NCBI GenBank assembly: GCA_900472625.1
Contig: UCIT01000017.1
Coordinates: 1-64,000 of the forward strand
DNA length: 64,000 nucleotides
From: Hyphomicrobiales bacterium
GTDB taxonomy: Bacteria > Pseudomonadota > Alphaproteobacteria > Rhizobiales > Rhizobiaceae
Direction: 5' to 3'
Positions 36,199 through 45,209 of the stretch are shown here, in pieces. The notes beneath the pieces were generated by a model. That model was given only the letters and a program-made list of their open reading frames with translations, was not told where the DNA came from and did not search any database. Each line of letters opens with the position of its first letter. Position 1 is the first letter of the stretch. Made by a program: the position numbers and the translations under genes.

Positions 36199-37284
36199 CT
36201 AATCGTGAGGTTTGTCGGTGAAATGCCGTATGGCGAACTCTGCGACGCGTTGGTTCGAGCGGCGGGCATCTTCGAGCCAGAACGGAAACAGCTGCCACTG
36301 GTGAACCATGCCGGGGATCACTTCTGTCGTGACGTCAACACCGGATTGTCGCGCCTTGTCGGCCAGTCGCAGCGTGTCGTCGAGCGAAATCTCCCGCGAG
36401 CCGACCTGCATGAGCAGCGGCGGAAAACCCTTCATGTCGGCGTAGAGCGGCGAAACTCTCGGGTCCGTCGGCAGGCGGTCCCCGAGGTAAGCTTTGCGGG
36501 CGTCCTCGACCTGCAGCAGATTGCCGAAAGGATCGCTGGCCGCGTTGGTCTTGATCGACCCCCCGGTCAACGCAAGGTCGGTGATCGGACTGATGGTGAT
36601 GACCGCTGCGGGGAGCGGTCCCTTCAGCCTCATCTGCCGAAACGTCGCCTCGATCGCCAGATTGCCGCCAGCGGAATCTCCGAGCATCACGATGTTGCCA
36701 GGGTCGTACCCGGAATCGAGCAGCCATAGATAGGCCGTCAGCGTATCGTCGATTTGTGCGGGATAAGGTGATTCCGGTGCAAGCCGATAATCGATCAGCA
36801 GGACATCAGCCGATGCCGCCTTTGAAAGGGACGCCGCCGAGGCGCGGTGTGTATCAGGCGAACCGCTGAAAAAACCGCCTCCATGAACATAGAGAATAGC
36901 GCGCTTGCCGATCGAATAATGCACACGCGCCGGCCAGATCAACTCGGCATCCACCCCACCGGCATCGACCCGCCGGATCTGGACACGCGACGGGCCGGGC
37001 GTGTCGCGCATCAATTGCTCGAATGCCGCCCTCTTTTCTGCCAGCGTCACCGCTTTGGAGTAGTGTTCCGTCCACACCCCGAGCAGCTTTTCAACCTGTT
37101 GCTTTGAGGTCTCGCTCTGTGGTGCGTCCGCTTGCACGGTCCGTTCGGCGGCAATTGCGGCCGACATGCTGAAGACGCCGGAGAGACAAATCGAGAATCC
37201 GGCGATCAACGCGCGGCGGATAATGGACGACGCGATCGTTTTCAACCGATCGAACGGCGGTCGCATATCGTCCACGCTGCGCAT
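36199..37284 (-). CDS. Alpha/beta hydrolase (HSL-family esterase), exported
   Basis: This 361-residue esterase or carboxylesterase has the oxyanion-hole motif HGGG (H134-G137), the nucleophile S204 in GDSAGG and the catalytic His in GMVHQWQLFPFW near the end; the acid is probably in the SLDDTLRLAD region. A hydrophobic segment at about residues 25-45 (RALIAGFSICLSGVFSMSAA) acts as a signal peptide or anchor, so it likely works in the periplasm. It converges with the broken cyclase gene. The natural ester is unknown. Confidence 0.85.
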   Translation of the reverse strand: MRSVDDMRPPFDRLKTIASSIIRRALIAGFSICLSGVFSMSAAIAAERTVQADAPQSETSKQQVEKLLGVWTEHYSKAVTLAEKRAAFEQLMRDTPGPSRVQIRRVDAGGVDAELIWPARVHYSIGKRAILYVHGGGFFSGSPDTHRASAASLSKAASADVLLIDYRLAPESPYPAQIDDTLTAYLWLLDSGYDPGNIVMLGDSAGGNLAIEATFRQMRLKGPLPAAVITISPITDLALTGGSIKTNAASDPFGNLLQVEDARKAYLGDRLPTDPRVSPLYADMKGFPPLLMQVGSREISLDDTLRLADKARQSGVDVTTEVIPGMVHQWQLFPFWLEDARRSNQRVAEFAIRHFTDKPHD

Positions 37285-37404
37285 CTTGAGGCCCTCAATG
37301 TGATGAGTGTCAACATCGGAGCAGAAACTGCCACGCCTACGAAGAGAGTCAAGGCTCCACTCTCAGTCCTGCGAAATCACAAGCCTTGGCCGCACGAACG
37401 GCGC

Positions 37405-38223
37405 TCAGGCCTCCACGGCTTTTCGAAGGTTCACGAGCGCCTTGATCGGCAAATGATCGGAGGCCATGCGGGAGAGCGGGGTATCATGAGCCTCGACGGT
37501 CGTCACCACGCCCTTACGGTTCGCCATGATCCGATCAAGCGCGAGCACCGGGAGCCGGGCGGGAAAGCTCGGGACGGCAAGCGGTTGCGGGCCGAAGATC
37601 GACTGGAACGAATGTAGGGACGAGCGGTCGCCCAGGCGCCACTCGTTGAGGTCGCCGAGCAGGATCGTCGGAATCTCGGACGTGTCGGCCATGAGCTCGA
37701 GCAGCACTCTTGCCTGCTGTGAACGCGAATGCCGGAGAAGGCCAAAATGCGCGGCGATGATGCGCAGCCCCCCTCCCCGCTCCAACTCAAGTTCCGCCAC
37801 CAGCGCCCCGCGCGGCTCCAGGCCGGGCAGCTTGATCTGGTGAACGTCACGCACCAGACCCTTCTTGAAAAGCACGACATTGCCGTGCCATCCATGCGCC
37901 TTTGCCATACCGCTGACCGGAACCGGCACGAGTCCGGTTTCGCGCTCGAGCCTCGCCATATCCAGTATACCCGTACGCTCACCAAATCGGGTGTCGGCCT
38001 CCTGAAGCGCGATGACATCGGCGTCGATCTCATGGATCACCCGGCTGGTGCGCTCGGGATCGAAACGCCGGTCGTTGCCGACGCATTTGTGGACATTGTA
38101 GGATGCGATCAGCGTGCCTTCCGGCCGCGACAACGACCCGAAATGCGGTGCATCCACGCGTTTTTTGCGGTTTCTTATGGAAGCTAGAATGCTGGCGGGG
38201 AGACTGTCTTTTTTGGCATGCAT
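37405..38223 (-). CDS. Endonuclease/exonuclease/phosphatase-family protein
   Basis: This 272-residue protein has the EEP fold: ASYNVHKCVG, DADVIALQEADTRFG (metal-binding Glu), HFGLLRHSRSQQ, LLGDLNEWR and SDHLPIKALV at the C-terminus (catalytic Asp-His pair). I chose ATG 38223 over a TTG at 38268. The gene lies 94 bases downstream of the cardiolipin synthase gene on the same strand. EEP proteins beside phospholipase-D enzymes in alphaproteobacteria may act on phospholipids or nucleic acids; sequence does not decide. Confidence 0.83.
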   Translation of the reverse strand: MHAKKDSLPASILASIRNRKKRVDAPHFGSLSRPEGTLIASYNVHKCVGNDRRFDPERTSRVIHEIDADVIALQEADTRFGERTGILDMARLERETGLVPVPVSGMAKAHGWHGNVVLFKKGLVRDVHQIKLPGLEPRGALVAELELERGGGLRIIAAHFGLLRHSRSQQARVLLELMADTSEIPTILLGDLNEWRLGDRSSLHSFQSIFGPQPLAVPSFPARLPVLALDRIMANRKGVVTTVEAHDTPLSRMASDHLPIKALVNLRKAVEA

Positions 38224-38317
38224 CGCTGTTTGCCGGCGCTCCGTTGAACAAATGTGCTTCTGCTTCAAGTATAGGCGGTCCAGCCCAACTTACCATGCCG
38301 ACACAGGGAAAAAGCAC

Positions 38318-39781
38318 TCAGAGGTACGGCGACCCAAGCCACAGCACCTTGTTCAACAGCCGTACAGCAAAAGGTTTGGCCCGCAGTCCCTGGAGTGTCA
38401 CCGGTGATGCCGATCGGATCGACTCGCCAATGTGCTCGTCAATCTCGGTGGCAAAGCCTTCGTTCAACACTTCAAGATCGATTTCGAAATTGAGGCGCAG
38501 CGATCGCGGATCCAGATTGGACGAACCGACATAGGACCAGACACCATCGATCGACAACAGCTTTGAATGACTGAACGCGCCGCTGGCGCGCCAGATGCGG
38601 CAGTAATTGCTGACAATCTGATCGAACTGTGCCGTCATGGCGCGATCGACAAGCACGAGATTGTTGGCTGCAGGCACGACGATATCGACCTCGACGCCGC
38701 GGCGGGCCGCCGTCGCCAGAGCGCTGATCAATTCACGATCGGGCAGGAAATAGGGCGACATGATCCTGATCGACTTGCGGGCGACGGAGAAGGCGCCCAT
38801 CAGCATCTTGTGATTGGTCTCGACCCGCCGATCTGGGCCTGAAGCCACCACACGCATAAACACCGGATCGCCGGGCTCTCGCTCCGGCGCCGCAATGCGC
38901 CATTCGTCTCCATTCAACACTTCACCAGTCGTGAAGCGCCAATCCTCGGCGGCAATGTCGAAAAGATCGGCGACGACAGGGCCAGTGATCATGAAATGGG
39001 TGTCGCGGGCGAAATTGTCCCCGGCAATCTCGCGGGTGAACCCCGCCCTGATGTTCATGCCGCCTGTCAGCGCAATCCGCCCGTCGATGACGACAATCTT
39101 TCTGTGGGTCCGCAGATTGGCGTAGGGCAGACGTAGGCCGATGATGACATTGCCGTTGAATACCGAAACGGTGACGCCGCCCTCTTCGAGATAGCCAAGG
39201 ATGCTGGGGACCGAATAGCGTGCACCGACAGCATCGATCAGCACACGTACGGCCACACCGCGTTTGGCGGCGGCGATCAATGCATCGGCGATCCTGAGGC
39301 CGATCGGATCGCGATCGAAAATGTAGGTTTCGAGCAGCACGCTTCGCTCGGCATTGTCGATCGACGCTTTCATCGCCGCATAGCAGTCATCGCCCGTCTC
39401 AAGCATGTCGATGGTGTTGCCTGTGGAGATCGGGCTGCGGGCCACCCGATCTCCCAGCGTCTGCAGCGCGGCAAAGCGGCGTCCGAAACCGCTGATGATC
39501 AGGTCAGCATCGGCATCGAAGCTTTCGAGTTCGTCGAGGTCCGCCTGCGAGATCAACGCATCGCGGCGCAAGCTCAGCGACGTCCGGCGAATCCGATTGA
39601 TGCCAGCGATAGCGTAGAGAACGGCGCCGACAATCGGCGACAGCACGATCACGCCGACCCAGCCGATGGCGGCGCGCACCTCTTCTTTCGTCATCGTCGC
39701 GTGGATGGCCGCGGCCGCTCCCATGACCAACGAAATAGCAAACAGGATATGCGGCCAGTAAGTCGATATGAGATAAAACAT
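38318..39781 (-). CDS. cls: Cardiolipin synthase (phospholipase D superfamily)
   Basis: This 487-residue membrane enzyme joins two phosphatidylglycerols to make cardiolipin. Two membrane segments occupy residues 10-30 and 38-60. The two HKD motifs are H226/K228/D233 (HRKIVVIDG) and H405/K407/D412 (HSKLLSIDG), the latter followed by SSNLDPRSLRLNFE, as in bacterial Cls. The length is normal. It leads a two-gene unit with the EEP-family protein. I looked for an EcfG promoter upstream and found none. Confidence 0.9.
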   Translation of the reverse strand: MFYLISTYWPHILFAISLVMGAAAAIHATMTKEEVRAAIGWVGVIVLSPIVGAVLYAIAGINRIRRTSLSLRRDALISQADLDELESFDADADLIISGFGRRFAALQTLGDRVARSPISTGNTIDMLETGDDCYAAMKASIDNAERSVLLETYIFDRDPIGLRIADALIAAAKRGVAVRVLIDAVGARYSVPSILGYLEEGGVTVSVFNGNVIIGLRLPYANLRTHRKIVVIDGRIALTGGMNIRAGFTREIAGDNFARDTHFMITGPVVADLFDIAAEDWRFTTGEVLNGDEWRIAAPEREPGDPVFMRVVASGPDRRVETNHKMLMGAFSVARKSIRIMSPYFLPDRELISALATAARRGVEVDIVVPAANNLVLVDRAMTAQFDQIVSNYCRIWRASGAFSHSKLLSIDGVWSYVGSSNLDPRSLRLNFEIDLEVLNEGFATEIDEHIGESIRSASPVTLQGLRAKPFAVRLLNKVLWLGSPYL

Positions 39782-39990
39782 TAGCGCAAGATATAGCGGT
39801 CAGGCACCATTGTTCAATTGCCTGCGCATAGGTCAAATCCGTCACGTTCCAGTTGGGAGTTAGCTGCTCGAAAAGGTTCGATCTGCACGTCTTTTGAGCA
39901 CAATTACAAACGATGCCCTGCCTTCATGGTGCAGCGCCGCATCTATTTTTGCAGCGTGTCAGAAATTCCTTGAAACAAGGCGATTCGTCT

Positions 39991-40015
39991 GGAACTCTCC
40001 TTTCAGTATCGCGTT
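39991..40015 (+). promoter_or_regulatory. EcfG (general stress sigma) promoter of the DUF2934 gene
   Basis: GGAAC (39991-39995), 16 bases, then CGTT (40012-40015) is an exact match to the alphaproteobacterial EcfG consensus GGAAC-N16/17-CGTT. It lies 34 bases before the DUF2934 start at 40049, a sensible leader length. Confidence 0.75.
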
Positions 40016-40048
40016 TGAACGATGGCATCCCTGCACTGGAGATCGGCG

Positions 40049-40300
40049 ATGACGGAAACTCAACAAGAGTGGATTGCGAAGCGTGCTTATGCGCTTTGGG
40101 AAGAGGAAGGTCGCCCGGCCGGGCGAGATCATGCGCACTGGGAACAGGCGATGAAGGAGCGCGCTGCGCTCGAAGGATCGGCTGCGTCAAGCGACGGCAA
40201 GGAAGTGAAAACCAGAGCAAAAAGGCCTGTGGTTGATGTCAAGGCAAACGGCGCTGCCAAGGCGGCTCCAAAGAAAACAGCGGCGCGGAAGTCGGCCTGA
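40049..40300 (+). CDS. DUF2934-domain protein
   Basis: This 83-residue protein has the DUF2934 domain at residues 5-40 (EWIAKRAYALWEEEGRPAGRDHAHWEQA), followed by a lysine- and alanine-rich tail (AAKAAPKKTAARKSA) like that of small DNA-associated proteins. Its function is unknown. I use the ATG at 40049, seven bases after GGAG. The preceding EcfG-type promoter indicates a general stress gene, common for this family in rhizobia. Confidence 0.82.
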   Translation: MTETQQEWIAKRAYALWEEEGRPAGRDHAHWEQAMKERAALEGSAASSDGKEVKTRAKRPVVDVKANGAAKAAPKKTAARKSA

Positions 40301-40359
40301 CAATTTCAATGCCTATTGCTTCGAATGGGCGCCTCACCGGAGCCCTGATTCATTCGTCA

Positions 40360-40383
40360 TACGCCTGAATTAATTTAGGCGTA
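40360..40383. repeat. 24-bp near-perfect palindrome
   Basis: TACGCCT (40360-40366) and AGGCGTA (40377-40383) flank GAATTAATTT, which is itself almost fully self-complementary. There is no T-run after it, so it could be either the end signal of the DUF2934 transcript or an operator for the small genes that follow. Confidence 0.4.
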
Positions 40384-40461
40384 CTGAATAGATATGGCCA
40401 TGCAGCAATCGGCGACGCTCATGCTGCAACTGGGGAAATCGCGTCGCAGAGGGCACTGAAC

Positions 40462-40486
40462 GGAACAATAATGACTGCCGGCCGTT
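40462..40486 (+). promoter_or_regulatory. EcfG promoter of the tiny membrane protein genes
   Basis: GGAAC (40462-40466), 16 bases, CGTT (40483-40486) matches the EcfG consensus exactly. It is 26 bases before the ATG of the 25-residue protein at 40512. Confidence 0.72.
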
Positions 40487-40511
40487 TTTCAGCAAAACTC
40501 GGAGGGCAGTC

Positions 40512-40589
40512 ATGAACCGCGGATATTTCGACGTCATTCTCGTGTCTCTCTTCGTAGCAAGTTGCTACATGTTCATCGCTCCCATGTGA
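40512..40589 (+). CDS. 25-residue single-span membrane peptide
   Basis: The frame encodes MNRGYFDVILVSLFVASCYM and five more residues, almost entirely one hydrophobic helix. It has a strong GGAGGG ribosome binding site and an EcfG promoter directly upstream, which is why I accept it despite its size. The next small gene begins six bases after its stop. I do not recognise a family; a stress-induced membrane peptide is the best reading. Confidence 0.55.
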   Translation: MNRGYFDVILVSLFVASCYMFIAPM

Positions 40590-40595
40590 GATTCC

Positions 40596-40769
40596 ATGCC
40601 GACCCTCGTCCTCGCTGCAACGGCTTATCTGGCGCTTGCCATGTTTCTGGTGGTTGTCATCGACAACCTTGTGGCCTTGTTCTTCCGCGAAAAGCGGGCA
40701 ACGATTGCATTGCGCCGATCGGCCTTCGATAAAATCCTTGCGGCCTCGCGCTGGGCGATGCGCAAGTAA
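40596..40769 (+). CDS. 57-residue small membrane protein
   Basis: This frame gives a protein with one membrane helix (about residues 4-31, LVLAATAYLALAMFLVVVIDNLVALFF) and a basic cytoplasmic tail (REKRATIALRRSAFDK...RWAMRK). It starts six bases after the 25-residue peptide and would be translated from the same EcfG-dependent transcript. No family is recognised. The hydrophobic-then-basic layout and the linked promoter make it a credible gene. Confidence 0.55.
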   Translation: MPTLVLAATAYLALAMFLVVVIDNLVALFFREKRATIALRRSAFDKILAASRWAMRK

Positions 40770-40900
40770 TCGCGTTGCGCATGTAAGGCGGCGTCTCCGA
40801 CTCAAGCGATGATGGGCGACAAACCCGATATTTCAAAATACTGTTAGAAACAGTGGCGTCTTTACGAGATCCAATCGCAGGCGCCTGCTAGGAGGCGCAG

Positions 40901-41629
40901 ATGTCCTATCAGCTTTACTATTGGAGCGGAATACAGGGCCGCGGCGAGTTTGTGCGTCTGGCGCTGGAGGAAGCCGGCGCGGAATATATCGACATCACGC
41001 GACATGAAGGCGCAGGCATGGGAACCGGCGCCATGCTTGAAATCATGAACAGCGACGGATCGAACATTCCATTCGCTCCACCCTTTCTAAAAGACGGCGA
41101 TCTGGTTGTATCGCACGTCGCCAACATTCTCTTTTATCTCGGCCCGAAGCTCGACCTCGCACCCAATGATGAAGGCCTGCGCTATGTGGCAAACGGGCTG
41201 CAGCTGACGATCACCGACTTCGTCTGCGAGGTGCACGATACCCATCACCCGATCTCGACAGCGCTCTATTACGAGGATCAGATACGGGAAGCGAAGGCTC
41301 GGTCGGCCGCCTTCATCAAGGATCGTATTCCAAAATATCTCGGATATTTCGAGCGCATTCTGCAACAGAACCCTGGTGGTACGAAGCATGCAGTCGGCCG
41401 GAATATGTCTTATGTCGATTTATCGCTTTTCCAGCTTATCGAGGGTCTGAACTATGCCTTCCCCAAGGCGATGAAAGGCTATGCTGATCGTTACAAGGCT
41501 TTGGCGTCCCTGCATGCAGCGGTGCGAAGCCGCCCCAGGATCTCCGCCTATCTCGCCTCTCCGCGCCGGCTGGCGTTCAGCGAGGACGGCATCTTCCGGC
41601 ATTATCCGGAACTCGACCTCGCTGGCTAA
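40901..41629 (+). CDS. Glutathione S-transferase
   Basis: This 242-residue protein has an N-terminal thioredoxin-like domain (YQLYYWSGIQGRGEFVRLALEEAG) with a Tyr/Ser/Gln-rich start and the glutathione-binding PPFLKDGDLVVSHVANILFYL, then an all-alpha C-terminal domain (MSYVDLSLFQLIEGLNYAFPKA). The N-terminal pattern resembles sigma/mu-like GSTs. AGGAGGC precedes the start. The SDR gene follows after 70 bases and may be co-transcribed. Confidence 0.85.
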   Translation: MSYQLYYWSGIQGRGEFVRLALEEAGAEYIDITRHEGAGMGTGAMLEIMNSDGSNIPFAPPFLKDGDLVVSHVANILFYLGPKLDLAPNDEGLRYVANGLQLTITDFVCEVHDTHHPISTALYYEDQIREAKARSAAFIKDRIPKYLGYFERILQQNPGGTKHAVGRNMSYVDLSLFQLIEGLNYAFPKAMKGYADRYKALASLHAAVRSRPRISAYLASPRRLAFSEDGIFRHYPELDLAG

Positions 41630-41699
41630 GCCTAAAGCCTTGCCCGCAAACGCGGGGAATGGAATTGTCGTTATTCTATCAATGGGAGAACCTGTTACC

Positions 41700-42494
41700 A
41701 TGGCTCATCTTGCTCAATCGCTTGCCTCGATCAAAATCCCCGATCTTGCGGGAAAGGCTGTGCTGATTACGGGCGCATCGACCGGCATCGGCGCCGCTCT
41801 TGCCCGTGCGCTGGCTGCGCAGCAGATGAAGGTCGGGATCCACTACAATTCAAGCCGCGAGCAGGCGGAGGCGCTGGCCGATGAAATCAAGGCCGCCGGT
41901 GGCACCGTCCATCTCGTTCATGGCGACGTCTCGAAAGAGGGCGAGACCGAGAGAGTGGTCGAAGAGACGGCGCGGACCTTCGGTCATCTCGACGGCCTGG
42001 TGAACAACGCCGGCGGAATGCTCGGCCGGAAGCCGACATCCGAATATACCGACGAACACTACGAGAAGGTCATGGACCTCAATGCCCGTTCTGTACTGGC
42101 AGCGACGCGCGCCGCGCACCCATGGCTGAAGAAACAGGGCGGCTTCATCATCAATACGACCTCCATCGCGGCCCGCAACGGCGGTGGGGGCGGCGCGATT
42201 TTGTATGCGGCGTCGAAGGGCTTCGTGTCGACGATTACCCGTGGGCACGCCAAGGAATTCGTCCCCGATCGCATCCGCGTTAACGCGGTCGCGCCCGGGG
42301 TCATCGCCACACCGTTCCATGAGCGCTACACCAACGACGAGCAGATGGAGATGCAGCGCAAGTCCATCCCGATGGGTTTTGTCGGCACGCCGGAGGATTG
42401 CGTCGGCGCCTATCTGTTCCTCGCCTCGCCAACGCTTGCCGGCTACGTCACCGGACAGATCATCGAAGTCAATGGCGGGCAGCTGATGCCTTGA
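41700..42494 (+). CDS. Short-chain dehydrogenase/reductase
   Basis: This 264-residue oxidoreductase has the NAD(P) site VLITGASTGIGAALARAL, the NNAG motif, the catalytic Ser in INTTSIAA and Tyr-x3-Lys in YAASKG, and a C-terminus GQIIEVNGGQLMP typical of 3-oxoacyl-ACP reductase-like SDRs. An unusual run of five glycines (RNGGGGGAILY) precedes the catalytic Tyr. I take ATG 41700 as the start, with an in-frame ATG at 41682 as alternative. Substrate unknown. Confidence 0.85.
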   Translation: MAHLAQSLASIKIPDLAGKAVLITGASTGIGAALARALAAQQMKVGIHYNSSREQAEALADEIKAAGGTVHLVHGDVSKEGETERVVEETARTFGHLDGLVNNAGGMLGRKPTSEYTDEHYEKVMDLNARSVLAATRAAHPWLKKQGGFIINTTSIAARNGGGGGAILYAASKGFVSTITRGHAKEFVPDRIRVNAVAPGVIATPFHERYTNDEQMEMQRKSIPMGFVGTPEDCVGAYLFLASPTLAGYVTGQIIEVNGGQLMP

Positions 42495-42534
42495 GTTTGC
42501 CTGGTATCGATCGTTCCCGGCGTTGAACCCGCAG

Positions 42535-42559
42535 GGAACTTTTGCACTGCAACAACGTT
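42535..42559 (+). promoter_or_regulatory. EcfG promoter of glgX
   Basis: GGAAC (42535-42539), 16 bases, CGTT (42556-42559) exactly matches the EcfG consensus, 35 bases before the glgX start. It implies that glycogen debranching is induced by general stress. Confidence 0.75.
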
Positions 42560-42594
42560 CCCTGCATGCCAATCAAACACGCGGGGCGCGATCC

Positions 42595-44685
42595 ATGAGT
42601 TTTTCCTTTTCCGAACTCGATTTTCTCAAGCCTGAACTCGGTGCCGAGTATACCGGTCAAGGAACGCATTTCGCTGTGTTCTCCGCCCATGCGGAGCAGA
42701 TGGAACTTTGTCTGTTTTCTCCCGATGGCAAGGAGGAAGTCGCCCGGATGGCCTTGCCGAAGCGTGAGGGCGATATCTGGTCCGGCTATATCGCCGGCGT
42801 CGGCCCAGGTACTGTTTACGGCTATCGTGCCCACGGCCCTTACGACCCCAAGGCAGGCCATCGCTTCAACCCGAACAAGCTGCTGCTTGACCCATATGCG
42901 AAGCAGGTTCTCGGCGACCTGAAATGGGATGATGCGCTTTACGGCTATACGATCGGTGCCGACGACGGCGACCTATCCTTCGACGACCGAGACAGCGCGC
43001 CTTACATGACCAAGGGCATCGTACAGGATCCGGATTTCGACTGGGATGGCGATCAGGCGATCCGCCGCACATGGACGGACACGATCATCTATGAAGCGCA
43101 TGTCCGCGGCATGACGATGACCCACCCAGATGTTCCCGACGAACTGCGCGGCACCTTTCTCGGCATGTGCAGCGAACCCATCATCGACCATCTGACCAAG
43201 CTTGGCGTCTCTGCGATCGAACTGCTGCCGATCCAGCATTTTCCCAATGACCGTTATCTGCTGGAGAAGGACCTGACGAACTACTGGGGCTACCAGACGC
43301 TCGGCTTCTTCGCGCCGCAGCCACGCTACCTCTCGGGCAAGAAAATCACCGAATTCAAAACGATGGTGAGGGCATTCCACGCCGCCGGCATCGAAGTGAT
43401 CATGGACGTGGTCTACAATCACACGGCCGAAGGCAGCGAACGCGGGCCGACGCTCTCCTTCCGCGGCCTCGACAATGCCAGCTACTATATCCTGTCGCCG
43501 GATGATCCGCGCCACACCTTCGACACAACGGGCACCGGCAATACGCTGAATGTCGCACATCCCATGGTCATGCGCATGGTTCTCGACAGTCTGCGCTATT
43601 GGGTCGGCGTCATGCATGTGGATGGATTCCGCTTCGATCTCGCTAGCACACTTGGTCGCCAGGATCTGGAGTTTGAACGCCAAGGGACCTTCTTCGGCGC
43701 CATCAGGCAGGACCCCATCCTCTCAGGTGTCAAGCTGATCGCCGAACCATGGGATGTCGGCGCTGGCGGCTATCAGGTCGGTGGTTTCCCGCATCCGTTC
43801 CGCGAATGGAACGACAAGTTCCGTGACGATGTCAGACGTTTCTGGAAGGGCGATGGCGGATTGGCGCCGGATATCGCTTCGCGTCTGACCGGGTCACAGC
43901 TGCAGTTCAACCATTCCGACCGCGGCGCAACCTCCTCCGTGAACCTGCTGTCCGCCCATGACGGCTTCACGCTGATGGACACGGTTTCCTTCAACAACAA
44001 GCACAACGAAGCCAATGGCGAGGATAACCGGGACGGCCATTCGGACAATCATTCCGACAACATGGGCGCGGAAGGTGCGACGGATGACGCGGGCATCCGT
44101 GACGCGCGCAGCCGCCGCCGCCGCAACATGATGGCGACACTGCTGTTAAGCCAAGGCGTCCCGATGATCGTCGCTGGCGACGAAGTCGGCAACAGTCAGG
44201 GCGGCAACAACAACGCCTATTGCCAGGACAACGAGATCGGCTGGGTCGACTGGTCGGGCCTCGACGATCCCTTCGTGATGTTCTGCCAGAAGATGATCGC
44301 ATTGCGCAAAGATCATCCCGAACTGCGCCAGGAGCGCTTCTTGACGGGAACCGTGGGCGAAGACGGCCGCACCGAGATCGCCTGGTACAAGCCTGATGGC
44401 AACGTGATGGAAGAAGACGACTGGAGCGATCCGGAGCTTCGCCTCCTGGTCGTCTACCTGTCCTACAGCGCGGCTATACCAGATGCAGAAAAATCGGCCG
44501 GGCTTCTTGTCGCTCTCAATGCTGGTGGCGACTGCGACATCAACTTGCCTGAGGTGAACGACATCAATCAATGGCAGCGCGTGCTCGACACCGGCGCCGA
44601 CGATCCTTTCGAAACGATCCAGCCAAAGGAGCCGCTTACCATAAAGCGCGAAAGCATAGCGGTTTTCGTTCCTGCCAAGAGCTAG
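42595..44685 (+). CDS. glgX: Glycogen debranching enzyme (GH13 isoamylase type)
   Basis: This 696-residue enzyme hydrolyses alpha-1,6 branches of phosphorylase-limited glycogen. An N-terminal CBM48-like domain (residues 10-110) precedes the GH13 barrel. The nucleophile is D348 (GFRFDLAS), the acid/base E384 (LIAEPWD), and H455-D456 lie in LLSAHDGFTLMD. No glgA, glgB, glgC or glgP gene is nearby, which is unusual as glgX is often clustered with them. The start at 42595 lacks a strong ribosome binding site but is the only sensible one. Confidence 0.93.
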   Translation: MSFSFSELDFLKPELGAEYTGQGTHFAVFSAHAEQMELCLFSPDGKEEVARMALPKREGDIWSGYIAGVGPGTVYGYRAHGPYDPKAGHRFNPNKLLLDPYAKQVLGDLKWDDALYGYTIGADDGDLSFDDRDSAPYMTKGIVQDPDFDWDGDQAIRRTWTDTIIYEAHVRGMTMTHPDVPDELRGTFLGMCSEPIIDHLTKLGVSAIELLPIQHFPNDRYLLEKDLTNYWGYQTLGFFAPQPRYLSGKKITEFKTMVRAFHAAGIEVIMDVVYNHTAEGSERGPTLSFRGLDNASYYILSPDDPRHTFDTTGTGNTLNVAHPMVMRMVLDSLRYWVGVMHVDGFRFDLASTLGRQDLEFERQGTFFGAIRQDPILSGVKLIAEPWDVGAGGYQVGGFPHPFREWNDKFRDDVRRFWKGDGGLAPDIASRLTGSQLQFNHSDRGATSSVNLLSAHDGFTLMDTVSFNNKHNEANGEDNRDGHSDNHSDNMGAEGATDDAGIRDARSRRRRNMMATLLLSQGVPMIVAGDEVGNSQGGNNNAYCQDNEIGWVDWSGLDDPFVMFCQKMIALRKDHPELRQERFLTGTVGEDGRTEIAWYKPDGNVMEEDDWSDPELRLLVVYLSYSAAIPDAEKSAGLLVALNAGGDCDINLPEVNDINQWQRVLDTGADDPFETIQPKEPLTIKRESIAVFVPAKS

Positions 44686-44832
44686 GCTTCCTGCTCTATT
44701 GAAAAACTGGCATCGACAGCCACCCGAAGGGATACACGTGAAGATGCTGGGGCATGTCGCCTAGCATCTTCATCCTCGTTCTTGACATCCATGCTGAAAT
44801 AGAACAAAACAAGAACAAATAGCGAGGTGAGC

Positions 44833-45000
44833 ATGACAAGAACAGAGACAGTCATCGCAAACGCATTGGCAGTCGTTGCCGCATCGCGTGCCGAACGCGA
44901 GAGGGATGCCGAACGCCGGAAGCGCGTTTTTGGAAAGATTGAGATTGGACGTCCGCTGCCGAAGATCAAGGGACAGCAATTGAGCCTCGATCTTCACTAA
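44833..45000 (+). CDS. Hypothetical 55-residue basic protein
   Basis: The frame encodes a short protein with an alanine-rich helix (VIANALAVVAASRAERERDA) followed by a basic stretch and GKIEIGRPLPKIKGQQLSLDLH. GAGGTGA lies just before the ATG. I do not recognise it. The amphipathic, charged helix and normal codon use support a real gene, but its size keeps confidence modest. It follows glgX by about 150 bases and precedes a HAD phosphatase gene. Confidence 0.5.
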   Translation: MTRTETVIANALAVVAASRAERERDAERRKRVFGKIEIGRPLPKIKGQQLSLDLH

Positions 45001-45209
45001 AAGGCATTTAGGCGATCTCGCCGGATGCCCGCGCAGCCGTGTGCGGGTGATCGCAGCGTTGTCGTGTGGACGACTTTTGAAGACACGCCATTCTATTTTC
45101 GATCGAACGGTTTCATCGACGGCTCCGATCGGCTATCTCGATTAGCAACGTCGCAAAGATATCACCGGATCTTGCTCCCTCCTGGAAAGCCTCTGCATTG
45201 CCTCAAACC

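Noticed and set aside
39782..39900. EcfG promoter for cls
   Set aside because: A GTTCC (complement of GGAAC) occurs near 39844, but no AACG follows at N16 or N17 spacing.
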